From: CAYLPU01 sp964385635 | GTDB taxonomy: Bacteria; Chloroflexota; Anaerolineae; B4-G1 | Direction: 5' to 3' | Length of the DNA stretch: 27,777 bases | Assembly (NCBI GenBank): GCA_964385635.1 | Contig: CAYLPU010000068.1 | Coordinates: forward strand, 1 to 27,777 | Shown here: positions 1 to 7,290 of the stretch, one piece after another | Numbering within the stretch: position 1 is the stretch's first letter | Layout: every line of letters begins with the position of its first letter | Position numbers and translations under genes: made by a program | Notes under the pieces: model-generated | Databases searched by the model: none | Told to the model about the DNA's origin: nothing | The model's input: only the letters and a program-made list of their open reading frames with translations

Positions 1-83
1 GCCGTCATCATTCAAATGGGCGATTCAGGGGGATGATTAGCAAAAGGATGGGGAATCACCCACAAGGGTGACTGGAAAAGCAA

Positions 84-116
84 AGACCCTTGAGGTTTTC
101 AGAACCTCAAGGGTCT
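84..116 (-). terminator. Rho-independent terminator of the MalT-like regulator
   Basis: A perfect 14-bp stem (84-97 with 103-116) closes a 5-nt loop. On the minus strand it is followed by a T-rich tail (TTGCTTTTCC). It begins 14 bases past the TAG stop of the minus-strand regulator at 131, so it fits as that gene's terminator. Confidence 0.8.
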
Positions 117-130
117 GGTTACTAACAAAT

Positions 131-2926
131 CTAGATCAGTCCCAACTCGCGGGCGCGGGCGGCGGCCTGGGTGCGATTGCGGACGCCCAGTTTGCCGTAG
201 ATATTCCGGGCGTGTGTCTTGACCGTGTTCACAGACACCATCAGCGATTCGGCGATGGCCCGGTTGGTCATCCCGGCGGCGATGAGCCGCAGCAATTCCA
301 ATTCTCGTTCGCTGAGAGGTTCGACCAAGGACGATTGATCGAGCCCCGGTGACAAAGCAGGTTCTTCCGTCGTCCGCTGCTCGGCCGTTATTTCGTTTTC
401 CAGAGCCACCAACAGTTGCCCCACGTAAGCGGGCAGAGTGTCCGCCTGTGAAAGCAGCACCGCCATGGCCTCACCCTGGTCAATGAACACACGGGCATAA
501 CCTTCGGGTTCGGCCAGCGCCAACGCCCGCTCGAGCGCTGTCAGCGCTTCAGCCTGCCTGCCCTGGGCTTTGAGCGCCACCGCCTGGAGCACCAGAACCT
601 CGATCACTCGCCCCCCACGCCCGCCGTCTCGAGCAGCGGCCAACAGGCGAGTGAGCAGTCGTATGGCGTCGTTCAGTTCTTCCTGCGCAATGAGCGCCCG
701 CGCAAAAATGAGGGTTTCGCCTTCGCGGAGATAGACGAGAGCCCCATCTGCGCTGAGACCGGAAGTCGCGGCCCATTGCCCCGCAGCATCCAGGTTTCCT
801 TGCTCGATCAACAATGATGCCCTGAACGCTTCTGCGGCGGGCGCCATCATCTGCGTTGCGGGGGTCGAGCAGAGTTCGGCCAGTGCGTCAACTGCCTCGA
901 AAGCGCCTGTCCAATCTCCTTGAGCGCGCTTTGTCCGCGCCAGGCCGATGTACCCGGCCAACAAGCCTTCCAGATTGCGCCAGGGTTCGAGCAGCGCGAT
1001 GCCCTCTTGCAGACGTGTCAACGCTGCGTCCAGTTCATTCCGCTCATACGACAGATTGCCCAGCCCGATGTGCGCAAAGCCGACGATTGGCGAGGAGGGG
1101 CCAGCGACCTCTGTACCCCATTGTAACGCCTGCCGGCACGTCTTCTCCGCCTCCCGCAGTTGTCCCTGCAGCACCTGCAACTGCGCCAGGTGGCTCATCG
1201 CCATCAGGAGGATGAACTGGTTGCGTTGCTCGCGACTCGATTCGGCGGCGTCGGCAAATGCCTGGCTCGCCGCGCTTACCTGACCGCCGAATTCGTAGGC
1301 CAGCGCCATGTCAAAGATGACCACAGGACGCAGGTCTGCTGGACGGTTGTAGAGGTAGGGCCGTGTGTCATCGTCCACGCAGGGCAGCATCCGTTGCGTT
1401 AGTTCAAGAACGAGGGGGATGTCGAACCGGGTCACCGCCTGGGAGATGCGCAGCACTGTGACCTCGACCAGCGCCCCCAGTGCTTCTGGCGTGAGTGACC
1501 GGCGCTCGGCGCTGTCGGCGGCCAGCACATCGGCCGTTGCCCCCACCGCCCGCTCGATATTGCACATGCACTGTTCCGCTTCGTCGGCATGTCCTGTGGC
1601 CAGGAGCGCCCACCCGTAGATCATGCTGAGCACGGGACGTTCCTCGACCAGTTCGCTGGGCAATGCCCGTATCCATCCCAAGAGGGTGTTCAACTCGCTG
1701 CGTTGGAATATCTCCTCGGCGCGCCGCTCGATCAACTGCGCTGCGCGCTCATAGTCCTGCGCGTCCAGCGCGTGATTTATCCCCTGAAGGACAAACCCGT
1801 GCTGATCGTACCAATCGCTGGCCCGGCGGTGCAGGGTTTGGATCTCGTGTGCCTCAAACTCTCGCTCCAACCGCGCGCGGAGCGTATCGCCAAAGAGACG
1901 ATGATAGCGATACCAGTGCCTTTCGTCATCCAGCGGGACAGTGAACAGGTTCGTATCCTCCAACAACTCTAGTGTCTCCTGGCTGCCATTCTGATCTGCA
2001 ACCGCATCACACAGCGAACCGCTCAGCCGGTCGAGAATAGCGGTCTGGAGCAGAAAGATCCGCGTGTGTTCCGGCTGCCGTTGGAGCACCTCTTCCACCA
2101 GATAACTGAGGATGTAGCGGTGACTGCCGGCAAACGCCGCGACAAGACCGGACAGATCATCCCGTCCCTGCATCGCCATCGCCGCCACCTGCAAGCCCGC
2201 GATCCAGCCCTCAGTACGCGCTTCCAACGCCGCCACGTCTTTCTGGGAGAGCCCCAGGCCCATCACCTGGTTAAGGAAAGAGGCGGCCTCATCAGGCGTG
2301 AAACGCAAGTCGTCGGCGCGAAGTTCGGTCACTTGTCCACGGACGCGCAACCGGGCGATGTTGAGGGGCGGATCAATGCGCGTGGCTAGACCCAGGTGCA
2401 TTTGCGGGGGCAAGTGGTCGAGCAGAAAAGCAAGCGATTCGTGAATGGACTGCTCTTTGATCATCTGGTAATCGTCGAGCACCAGAACGTAGGGGTGATC
2501 TTCGTGGTCGCCCTGGGAGGCAGCCACGATTTCGTTGATCAACGTCGTCAGGATTGCCTCAATAGCAGGCGGTGGAGTGGAACGGAGCATCGTCAGGGCA
2601 GTTTCGCCAGTCCCTGGCTGCGCCTTTTGCAGCGCGGCAGACAAGTACGACCAAAACCGCATCGGGTCATTGTCGCCTTCGTCCAGCGAGACCCAGGCGA
2701 CGTGTAGGGGCGCATCGCGATGCGCCCCTACCGCGCGATGCGCCCCTACTATCGTATGTATCCATTCGCTCAGCAGCGTGGTCTTGCCAAAGCCGGCAGG
2801 GGCGGAGATGAGCGTCAGTCTGCGGTGCAGGCCCGTGTTCAACCGCTCAATTAGGCGCGGGCGCGACACCAACCCTGGGCAGACGGGGGGGATATAGAGT
2901 TTGGTGGTCAGGAGTGGGGTGGACAA
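131..2926 (-). CDS. MalT-like LuxR-family ATP-dependent transcriptional regulator
   Basis: A 931-residue STAND-type regulator. The N-terminal ATPase has a Walker A motif, APAGFGKTT (residues 42-50), and a Walker B-like VLVLDDYQ near residue 150. A helical TPR-like region follows. A C-terminal LuxR DNA-binding domain begins at LSERELELLRLIAAG and includes the recognition-helix stretch VSVNTVKTHARNIYGKLGV. In MalT the ATPase binds ATP and inducer before DNA contact; the inducer here is unknown. The start is TTG at 2926, preceded by the Shine-Dalgarno-like AGGGAGAG. A 28-bp perfect palindrome plus an extra half copy is embedded in frame between Walker A and the conserved VAWVSLDEGDND strand, giving the unusual residues VGAHRAVGAHRDAP. 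The gene stands alone, with its own promoter candidate and terminator. Family assignment is firm; the regulon cannot be read from this window. Confidence 0.93.
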   Translation of the reverse strand: MSTPLLTTKLYIPPVCPGLVSRPRLIERLNTGLHRRLTLISAPAGFGKTTLLSEWIHTIVGAHRAVGAHRDAPLHVAWVSLDEGDNDPMRFWSYLSAALQKAQPGTGETALTMLRSTPPPAIEAILTTLINEIVAASQGDHEDHPYVLVLDDYQMIKEQSIHESLAFLLDHLPPQMHLGLATRIDPPLNIARLRVRGQVTELRADDLRFTPDEAASFLNQVMGLGLSQKDVAALEARTEGWIAGLQVAAMAMQGRDDLSGLVAAFAGSHRYILSYLVEEVLQRQPEHTRIFLLQTAILDRLSGSLCDAVADQNGSQETLELLEDTNLFTVPLDDERHWYRYHRLFGDTLRARLEREFEAHEIQTLHRRASDWYDQHGFVLQGINHALDAQDYERAAQLIERRAEEIFQRSELNTLLGWIRALPSELVEERPVLSMIYGWALLATGHADEAEQCMCNIERAVGATADVLAADSAERRSLTPEALGALVEVTVLRISQAVTRFDIPLVLELTQRMLPCVDDDTRPYLYNRPADLRPVVIFDMALAYEFGGQVSAASQAFADAAESSREQRNQFILLMAMSHLAQLQVLQGQLREAEKTCRQALQWGTEVAGPSSPIVGFAHIGLGNLSYERNELDAALTRLQEGIALLEPWRNLEGLLAGYIGLARTKRAQGDWTGAFEAVDALAELCSTPATQMMAPAAEAFRASLLIEQGNLDAAGQWAATSGLSADGALVYLREGETLIFARALIAQEELNDAIRLLTRLLAAARDGGRGGRVIEVLVLQAVALKAQGRQAEALTALERALALAEPEGYARVFIDQGEAMAVLLSQADTLPAYVGQLLVALENEITAEQRTTEEPALSPGLDQSSLVEPLSERELELLRLIAAGMTNRAIAESLMVSVNTVKTHARNIYGKLGVRNRTQAAARARELGLI
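2704..2749. repeat. 28-bp palindrome plus half copy inside the regulator gene
   Basis: Positions 2704-2731 are a perfect palindrome (arms begin GTAGGGGCGCATCG). Positions 2736-2749 repeat its right arm. The array is read through in frame on the minus strand and adds roughly 14-16 residues to the ATPase domain. Similar GTAGGGGCG palindromes are common dispersed repeats in several bacterial phyla, usually outside genes. Confidence 0.85.
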
Positions 2927-2986
2927 TTCGCTCTCCCTAGTGATGTTTCGCGGCCAACCTATGAATAAGACATTCCAGATACCCCT

Positions 2987-3015
2987 ATCTTATCATATCC
3001 TCCCCATCCTCGCAA
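2987..3015 (-). promoter_or_regulatory. Candidate sigma70-type promoter for the MalT-like regulator
   Basis: Minus strand: TTGCGA (3015-3010), a 17-nt spacer, then TAAGAT (2992-2987), about 60 nt upstream of the TTG start. Each hexamer matches the consensus at four of six positions. Tentative. Confidence 0.35.
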
Positions 3016-3049
3016 CGCGGTCAACTTGCCTGAATGCGGACGCACAAAC

Positions 3050-3081
3050 AACTCCCCGGCGCATCGACCAACCGGGGAGTT
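3050..3081 (-). terminator. Terminator-like hairpin after the broken response regulator
   Basis: A 10-bp GC-rich stem (3050-3059 with 3072-3081, AACTCCCCGG/CCGGGGAGTT) has a 12-nt loop. On the minus strand it is followed by TGTTTGTGCG. It lies about 35 bp beyond the stop of the response-regulator remnant at 3116. The T-run is poor, so assignment is moderate. Confidence 0.5.
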
Positions 3082-3115
3082 TTGAGCCTGGTCAGGTGGG
3101 TAGTCTTTTACCTGG

Positions 3116-3412
3116 TCAGGTGACCAGGTGATGTTGCACGGCCAGCGCCACCGCCTCGGTGCGGCCGGCCACGCCCAGTTTGGAGAGAACGTTGCTGACG
3201 TGGAACTTGACGGTGGAGGGACTGAGCACCAGCCTCTCGGCGATCTCGGGGTTGCTCAGCCCCTCGACCATCAGGACCAACACCTCCCGCTCGCGGGGGG
3301 TCAGGTCGTAGCCGGGGAACGGCGGTTCCCTCGTGGCCTGAATCAGCGCCTGGGCCGCCTCCAGCGCCCCCTGCACCAACTCCTTCTCCTTGAAACTGGT
3401 CAGGGCGATCAC
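3116..3412 (-). pseudogene. C-terminal half of a broken NarL/FixJ response regulator (LuxR HTH)
   Basis: Ninety-eight residues can be read from a GTG at 3412. They comprise the end of receiver strand beta4 (VIALTSFKEKE), an abrupt join, and a complete LuxR/GerE helix-turn-helix (LTPREREVLVLMVEGLSN through STVKFHVSNVLSKLGV). The frame is the same as that of the receiver fragment upstream; only the TAG at 3421-3419 and two codons (I, Q) separate them. Between LVQGALEA and AQALIQATREPP about 30-35 residues typical of the family are missing. These include the conserved receiver lysine (usually in a GYLLK-type motif) and helix alpha5. There are thus two lesions, a nonsense codon and an in-frame deletion. 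No Shine-Dalgarno sequence precedes the GTG, though reinitiation seven bases after the stop is conceivable. Confidence 0.8.
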
Positions 3413-3418
3413 CTGTAT

Positions 3419-3673
3419 CTACGGGCAGCGCTCCCGGATGGCGCGGGTGGCAGCCGCCCCATCCATTCCCGGCATCACCAGGTCCATCAGCACCACGTCG
3501 GGCACGTGCTCGGCCACTCCCTCCACGGCGCTCTGCGTGTCGCCAGCCTCGCCCACGAGAGTGATTTCCGGGTGGGCGCTCAGGTAGAAGCGCAGCCCTT
3601 TGCGCACCACATCGTGGTCGTCCACCACGAAGACGGTGATGGGCTCACCCCCCTCAGTTCCGTTTTTACTCAT
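3419..3673 (-). pseudogene. N-terminal receiver fragment of the same NarL/FixJ response regulator
   Basis: Eighty-four residues form the first three quarters of a receiver domain. The acidic pair is in FVVDDHDVV, and the phosphoacceptor Asp is in VVLMDLVMPGMDG. The frame ends ATRAIRERCP-TAG and then continues as IQVIALTSF, the expected next strand, so the break is a single in-frame stop and not a frameshift. The ATG at 3673 lies in the last unit of an 8-bp tandem repeat array and has no clear ribosome binding site. It is the natural partner of the NarL-type kinase at 5001-6395, which lies upstream in the same direction. As read, the product would lack the receiver's end and any DNA-binding domain. 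Confidence 0.8.
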
Positions 3674-3722
3674 CTACTCATTTACTCATCTACTCACCTA
3701 CTCATCTACTCACTTACTCACC
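3667..3722. repeat. Seven-unit 8-bp tandem repeat (TACTCATC type)
   Basis: Seven consecutive 8-bp units of TACTCAYY form run from 3667 to 3722. They span the last codons and TGA of the SPFH gene (stop at 3712-3710) and the start codon of the response-regulator remnant (3673). The minus-strand unit is GATGAGTA and supplies ATG, GTG, TAG and TGA codons at the junction. Confidence 0.85.
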
Positions 3723-4528
3723 GAGACCGGCAGGCTGCCCAGCAGGAGGGTGGGGCTGATGCCTTCCTCGGTGATGACGATCTTGGCGTTGTCGCGCAGC
3801 GCGTTCTCGGTCATCTCCATCTGCTTCAACACCTGGGCGTTGCCCTGAAAGTACTGCTGTGCGGCTTCGTTGACCAACTTGATCGCCTGTGCCTTACCCT
3901 CGGCGACCTTGATCGTCGCTTCACGTTCGCCCTCGGCGCGCTGGATTATGGCCAGTTTCTGCTGCTCGGCGGCCTCGAACTCGCCGGTGGCCAGCAGACG
4001 CATGGCCCGCCGTTCCTGCTCGGCCGTCTTTTGCTTGTGCATAGCGAGTTTGATGTCCTCGGGCGGGTCGATGAGCATGATCTCGATCTTGCTCACCCTC
4101 AGTCCCCATTCACTGGCGAAGGCGTTGAGAATTGACTGCAAACTGTCTGCAATTTTCTCGCGCGCCACCAGGCTCTCGTCCAGCGTCAGATCGCCGAACT
4201 CCTGGCGTAGGTTGGTCATCGCCAGTTGGATCACCGCCCGTTTCCAGTTGTCAATGTTGTAGAAGGTTCGCTTGATGGACTCCTCGTCGGAAGAGGGGCG
4301 CACCCACATGACGCCGTCTACCATGATCTCGACGTTGTCCTTGGTGATGACTGCCTGGGGCGGGATGTCCATCGTGTGTTCGCGGATGTCGCGGACGCGG
4401 ACGAGGTGGACGATGGGAATCTGAAACCCCAGCCCGGGCATGACAAAGCAGGAATACTTGCCCAGGGTCTCCTGGATACCTCGTTCGTAAGGTTTCAGCG
4501 TGTAGATTGGAAATAGAATGGTTCTCAT
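3710..4528 (-). CDS. SPFH/band-7 (stomatin/slipin-like) protein
   Basis: The 272-residue protein has a band-7 core. It starts TILFPIYTLKPYERGI and contains the family's VRVRDIREHTMDIPPQAVITKDN, the DNWKRAVIQLAMTNLRQEFGDLTLDE segment and the SEWGLRVSKIEIMLIDPPEDIK motif. Beyond about residue 165 there is a long Glu/Ala/Arg coiled coil (EQERRAMRLLATGEFEAAEQQ, AEGEREATIKVAEG). SPFH proteins form membrane-associated oligomeric scaffolds. No clear N-terminal membrane helix is present, so attachment may be peripheral or through a partner. Start ATG at 4528 follows a strong AAGGAG (spacer about 6 nt). It sits between the kinase locus and the broken response regulator in one direction of transcription. 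Its last codons (SVSK, TGA) run into an 8-bp repeat array. Family call firm, partner unknown. Confidence 0.9.
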   Translation of the reverse strand: MRTILFPIYTLKPYERGIQETLGKYSCFVMPGLGFQIPIVHLVRVRDIREHTMDIPPQAVITKDNVEIMVDGVMWVRPSSDEESIKRTFYNIDNWKRAVIQLAMTNLRQEFGDLTLDESLVAREKIADSLQSILNAFASEWGLRVSKIEIMLIDPPEDIKLAMHKQKTAEQERRAMRLLATGEFEAAEQQKLAIIQRAEGEREATIKVAEGKAQAIKLVNEAAQQYFQGNAQVLKQMEMTENALRDNAKIVITEEGISPTLLLGSLPVSVSK

Positions 4529-4616
4529 GTTTTTCTCCTTTCAGGTATGAATCTGTGCTATCTCACTAAATAGGGAGTAGGGAGTAGTGTCGAATCTCCC
4601 CCATACTTCCTACTCA

Positions 4617-4671
4617 ATACTCCCATACTCTCATACTCCCATACTCCATACTCCCATACTCTCATACTCCC
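4617..4671. repeat. Seven-unit 8-bp tandem repeat (ATACTCCC type)
   Basis: Units ATACTCCC, ATACTCTC, ATACTCCC, a 7-bp ATACTCC, ATACTCCC, ATACTCTC and ATACTCCC follow one another. The array fills most of the space between the SPFH start (4528) and the stop codon of the small protein ending at 4671. Period and composition resemble the array at 3667-3722. Confidence 0.85.
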
Positions 4672-4967
4672 TACTCCTCTGCCTCCGTGGTCAAAGCCGT
4701 CTCATCCACGAAACGCATGGTCACCATCACCAGCAGGGGCAGTGGCAGCGCACGGCGCAACTCGATCTGGGGCGACCCGCCGCCTTCAATAAAGAGGCAC
4801 TCGTCGCCGGCTTCGTCCACGAGAACGCGGGTGTCTGGCCGGTCCTCGTTCTTGGCGTAGGACAACCGGTAGCCTCGTCCGTCGTAGACGATCTCGCTCC
4901 AGGTGTTCAGCAGCCGGCCCTGGTATTGCATCGCTGCCAGGGGTTGCCCGTTGCGCGTCAGTACCAT
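4671..4967 (-). CDS. Small protein in frame with the kinase's C-terminal extension, after a TGA
   Basis: Ninety-eight residues can be read from ATG 4967. The same frame is open from just past the kinase's TGA (5003-5001) and reads ALRHIRGLSGR before this ATG. Local sequence such as RMVLTRNGQPLAAMQYQG, followed by a strand-rich middle and a hydrophobic LPLPLLVMVTMRFVDE near the end, loosely resembles tubby-C-terminal/LURP-one-like folds; that is a weak guess. No Shine-Dalgarno sequence precedes 4967. The simplest reading is that it is the distal part of the domain that starts in the C-terminal extension of the upstream kinase and was cut off by a nonsense mutation. A genuinely separate small gene remains possible. 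Its stop codon abuts the 8-bp repeat array. Confidence 0.5.
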   Translation of the reverse strand: MVLTRNGQPLAAMQYQGRLLNTWSEIVYDGRGYRLSYAKNEDRPDTRVLVDEAGDECLFIEGGGSPQIELRRALPLPLLVMVTMRFVDETALTTEAEE

Positions 4968-5000
4968 CCTGCCGCTCAGGCCGCGGATGTGGCGCAGTGC

Positions 5001-6395
5001 TCACGAAACGTCTTCGGCCTCCCATTCGTATCCCGACCGGCTGCGGTTCACCCGGACCAACGGTGCGCGGTGTTGTTGACCCCGTTCTGAGACACGTAGG
5101 ACGTGTAGGACGTAGTCTCTCTTGAGACCCAGGAAGCCGGTCTCTTTCTTGATCGTCAACGCTTCCTCGCTGATCTCCACCAGCGGTCGGCGCAGGTGCA
5201 CCCGGTCGGCGGGGAGCCAGGGCCAGGTTTGCCCCACCGGGATGACTAGCCTCTGGCCCAGCCAGGCCCAGTTTTCAATCGTCGGGCTGGGGCGATTTCT
5301 GTCCAGCCCGGCAATCTCCGCCTGTGTGCCAAAGGACAATCCCAGTGGATAGGGTAGTTCGACTTCGGCCAGCACTGTGGTGCCACTGCCGACCTGGCTT
5401 TCGACGGCCAGCCGCCCGCCGGCGGCTATCAAACGCTCCTGCATATTCGTCAGTCCCAGCCCCAGGCCCCGGCGAGCCTGCTCGGTGTCGAACCCGACGC
5501 CATTGTCGCGGATGGTCAGTCTTGCTTGCGCGGGCATACAGCGCAGGTTCACGTCCACACGGGTGGCTTGGGCATGCCGGGCCACGTTGTACAATGCCTC
5601 CTGGGCCACGCGGTAGAGCGAATTGGCTATGGATGGAGGCAGGAGTGCGTCGTTGCCCTGCACCTCCAGGTAGATCAGGATGTGCTCCCGCGCGCCGAAG
5701 AGCAAGGTGTAGTCGTTGAGCGCCGCCGCCAGCCCGTGCTCCTGGAGCGAGCCGGGGCGCAGGTCCTCGATCAGGCGGGTCGTCTCGCGCTGGGCAGTCT
5801 GGGCTGCTGTCTCGATCTCGCGCACCATCTCGCCCAGGTCGTCCGGCACGCCCGGCAGCGCGTCGAGGCGGGTGCGGATTCCGCTGGCCGCCATCGCCAG
5901 GCTGAAGAGGTGTTGCTTGACGCTGTCGTGCAGTTCGCGGGCCAACCGATTCCGCTCTTCGACCACGGCCAGGGCGCGTACCTGGTCGGTGAGGCGCGCG
6001 TTGCGCTCCCGCAGTTCGTCCAGGTCTTGCTCGTCTTGTTCGAGGTGCTCGGCTAGCAGGTCCAGTTGCCCGGCTAGCAACCCCAGGTCATCGGTCGTCG
6101 GGTCTGCGATGCGCAGAGAGAGGTTGCCGCGCAGCCAGGCGCTGCTGATTTTGAAAGCGCGTCCCAGGCGGCGGGTGAGACTCCGGCTGGCCCACGCACC
6201 CAACAGCAGCCCCGCCAGCGCGGCACTGATTGTCACGAGCGCGACATGGAGGCCCCAGGCGGGCCGGGTGAACACCGGTTGGTGCATAATCAAGGCTGTG
6301 ACTCCCAGGGCCGTCCCCTCGGCGAAAAGGACCGCTGCCAGCGTCACCACCGCGTGGGCGAGCATCATCTTGTGCCGCAAGTAGAGGCGAGGCAA
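5001..6395 (-). CDS. NarL-family sensor histidine kinase with an extra C-terminal domain
   Basis: The protein has two hydrophobic segments (about 12-37 and 47-69), a HAMP-like linker, a coiled coil, and a HisKA_3 dimerisation/phosphoacceptor motif ERNRLARELHDSVKQHLFS with His156. A HATPase domain follows, with RVAQEALYNVARHA (N box), IRDNGVGF (G1) and GLGLTNMQERL (G2), ending near residue 352. Kinases of this type phosphorylate NarL/FixJ response regulators, here presumably the broken one at 3116-3673. Residues 353-464 are not part of the kinase core. They include a Trp-rich NWAWLGQRL..QTWPWLPADR and a strand-rich ISEEALTIKKETGFLGLKRD resembling a PH-like domain. They end at an in-frame TGA, after which the frame stays open through 4671. 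The apparent TTG start at 6395 lies in a hairpin arm without a Shine-Dalgarno sequence; ATG 6368 is an alternative. Confidence 0.85.
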   Translation of the reverse strand: MPRLYLRHKMMLAHAVVTLAAVLFAEGTALGVTALIMHQPVFTRPAWGLHVALVTISAALAGLLLGAWASRSLTRRLGRAFKISSAWLRGNLSLRIADPTTDDLGLLAGQLDLLAEHLEQDEQDLDELRERNARLTDQVRALAVVEERNRLARELHDSVKQHLFSLAMAASGIRTRLDALPGVPDDLGEMVREIETAAQTAQRETTRLIEDLRPGSLQEHGLAAALNDYTLLFGAREHILIYLEVQGNDALLPPSIANSLYRVAQEALYNVARHAQATRVDVNLRCMPAQARLTIRDNGVGFDTEQARRGLGLGLTNMQERLIAAGGRLAVESQVGSGTTVLAEVELPYPLGLSFGTQAEIAGLDRNRPSPTIENWAWLGQRLVIPVGQTWPWLPADRVHLRRPLVEISEEALTIKKETGFLGLKRDYVLHVLRVSERGQQHRAPLVRVNRSRSGYEWEAEDVS

Positions 6396-6446
6396 GTCGG
6401 AAAGGGGATTGTTTGCTCCGATACTATCAACCCGACTTGCCTCGCC
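6386..6446. promoter_or_regulatory. 15-bp perfect inverted repeat across the PH-protein/kinase junction
   Basis: Arms 6386-6400 (GGCGAGGCAAGTCGG) and 6432-6446 are exact reverse complements around a 31-nt loop. The upstream arm in the mRNA encodes the last residues of the PH-domain protein, whose TGA (6429-6427) lies in the loop. The downstream arm contains the presumed TTG start of the kinase. In RNA the hairpin would hide that start, consistent with translational control or with a repeat insertion. Confidence 0.6.
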
Positions 6447-7050
6447 CCTGCTCCAGCGCTCGCCGAATCGCCCGGACTTCGGTCAGCATCGCGCTCAAGG
6501 TATTGATCGAGGCCACGGCCGGTTCGCCCTCCACTCCGGCGGCCGTCGGGGCCATACTCCCCCGGAAACGTCGCAGTTCTGTTACCACGATCTCATAGAC
6601 CTCTTGAACGTCGGTCAGGCCCACCAGGCTCTCCTCAGCACCGGTCGTGCCGCTCATGCCGGCCGTCTGGATGTTCAGTGTGCCGATGCCGAGCCAGCGA
6701 TCCAGGATGCCCCGCTTGATTGTCAGATTGGTCACTGTGCGGTAAGGCACGTGCTTGACCGATTTGGTCCAGATGCCCGCCTGCACGATCACCTCGTCGT
6801 CCTGAATCTCGTAGGCCAGGCTGCGATAGTAGGGGCCGGTCAGTATCAGCGCTGGCAGATACCAGACGGCGTCAACGACGGCGGTGACGATGGCGACAAT
6901 CCTGGCGCCGTCCGCGCCTATTTTCGGGTCGGTGCTCATGAGCCAACTGATCAGGGCGCCGCCGGCCAGGATCAACAACGCCACGAGCGTGATGACCAGG
7001 CGTAACTTGGTCAGATACTGGGGACTGGGGTTGAAACTTCTGGTTTGCAT
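6427..7050 (-). CDS. Membrane protein with a bacterial PH (bPH2/YdbS-type) domain
   Basis: Two N-terminal hydrophobic helices, near residues 15-35 (KLRLVITLVALLILAGGALISWL) and 50-75 (IVAIVTAVVDAVWYLPALIL), are followed by a bPH2 domain. This reads YYRSLAYEIQDDEVIVQAGIWTKSVKHVPYRTVTNLTIKRGILDRWLGIGTLNIQTAG. The start is taken as ATG 7050 (207 residues) because GAGGAGG lies about 9 nt upstream; an in-frame ATG at 7080 would add ten residues without a good site. The C-terminal 60 residues look like a flexible tail. It is the first gene of the cluster with the sensor kinase (31-bp gap), the SPFH protein and the response-regulator remnant, which suggests a membrane-state sensing role. The exact function is not known. 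Confidence 0.85.
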   Translation of the reverse strand: MQTRSFNPSPQYLTKLRLVITLVALLILAGGALISWLMSTDPKIGADGARIVAIVTAVVDAVWYLPALILTGPYYRSLAYEIQDDEVIVQAGIWTKSVKHVPYRTVTNLTIKRGILDRWLGIGTLNIQTAGMSGTTGAEESLVGLTDVQEVYEIVVTELRRFRGSMAPTAAGVEGEPAVASINTLSAMLTEVRAIRRALEQGRGKSG

Positions 7051-7160
7051 CTCTTGTACCCTCCTCGTATTTCGGGCCATCGGTTACATTATATCAGAGT
7101 TTGTTCTGCTTGTCATCGGGCCCGCGACCGAAATTGATCTTGTACCCAGGTACAATTACC

Positions 7161-7280
7161 GTAAGCGTTCACCCCTCCCTCCCAGGGAGGGGCAGGGGGA
7201 GGGTAAAGTCTGCAAAACTGGCGAAACTCCACCCTCACCCCAACCCTCTCCCTGCCAGGGAGAGGGGGCTGAACGCTTAC
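7161..7280. mobile_element. 120-bp IS66-type MITE with 8-bp target-site duplication
   Basis: Terminal inverted repeats GTAAGCGTTCA (7161-7171) and TGAACGCTTAC (7270-7280) are perfect over 11 bp. The 8-bp sequence CAATTACC directly flanks both ends (7153-7160 and 7281-7288). The interior holds CCTCCCaGGGAGG-type and CTCTCCCTgcCAGGGAGAG-type stem-loops and no coding capacity. IS66-family insertion sequences have ends beginning GTAA and generate 8-bp duplications, so this is best read as a non-autonomous IS66 derivative. No transposase is present here. Confidence 0.85.
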
Positions 7281-7290
7281 CAATTACCTT

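Noticed and set aside
3128..4135. A 335-codon plus-strand open frame opposite the response regulator and SPFH genes.
   Set aside because: It is antisense to clear family matches, has Leu/His/Gln-rich sequence typical of a reversed GC-rich gene, and has no ribosome binding site or recognisable domain.
3419..5003. Recoding of the in-frame TAG and TGA (pyrrolysine, selenocysteine or a variant code).
   Set aside because: No selenocysteine-type hairpin was evident after the TGA, other genes use TAG and TGA as normal stops, and the TAG gene also has a large deletion. Gene decay is simpler.
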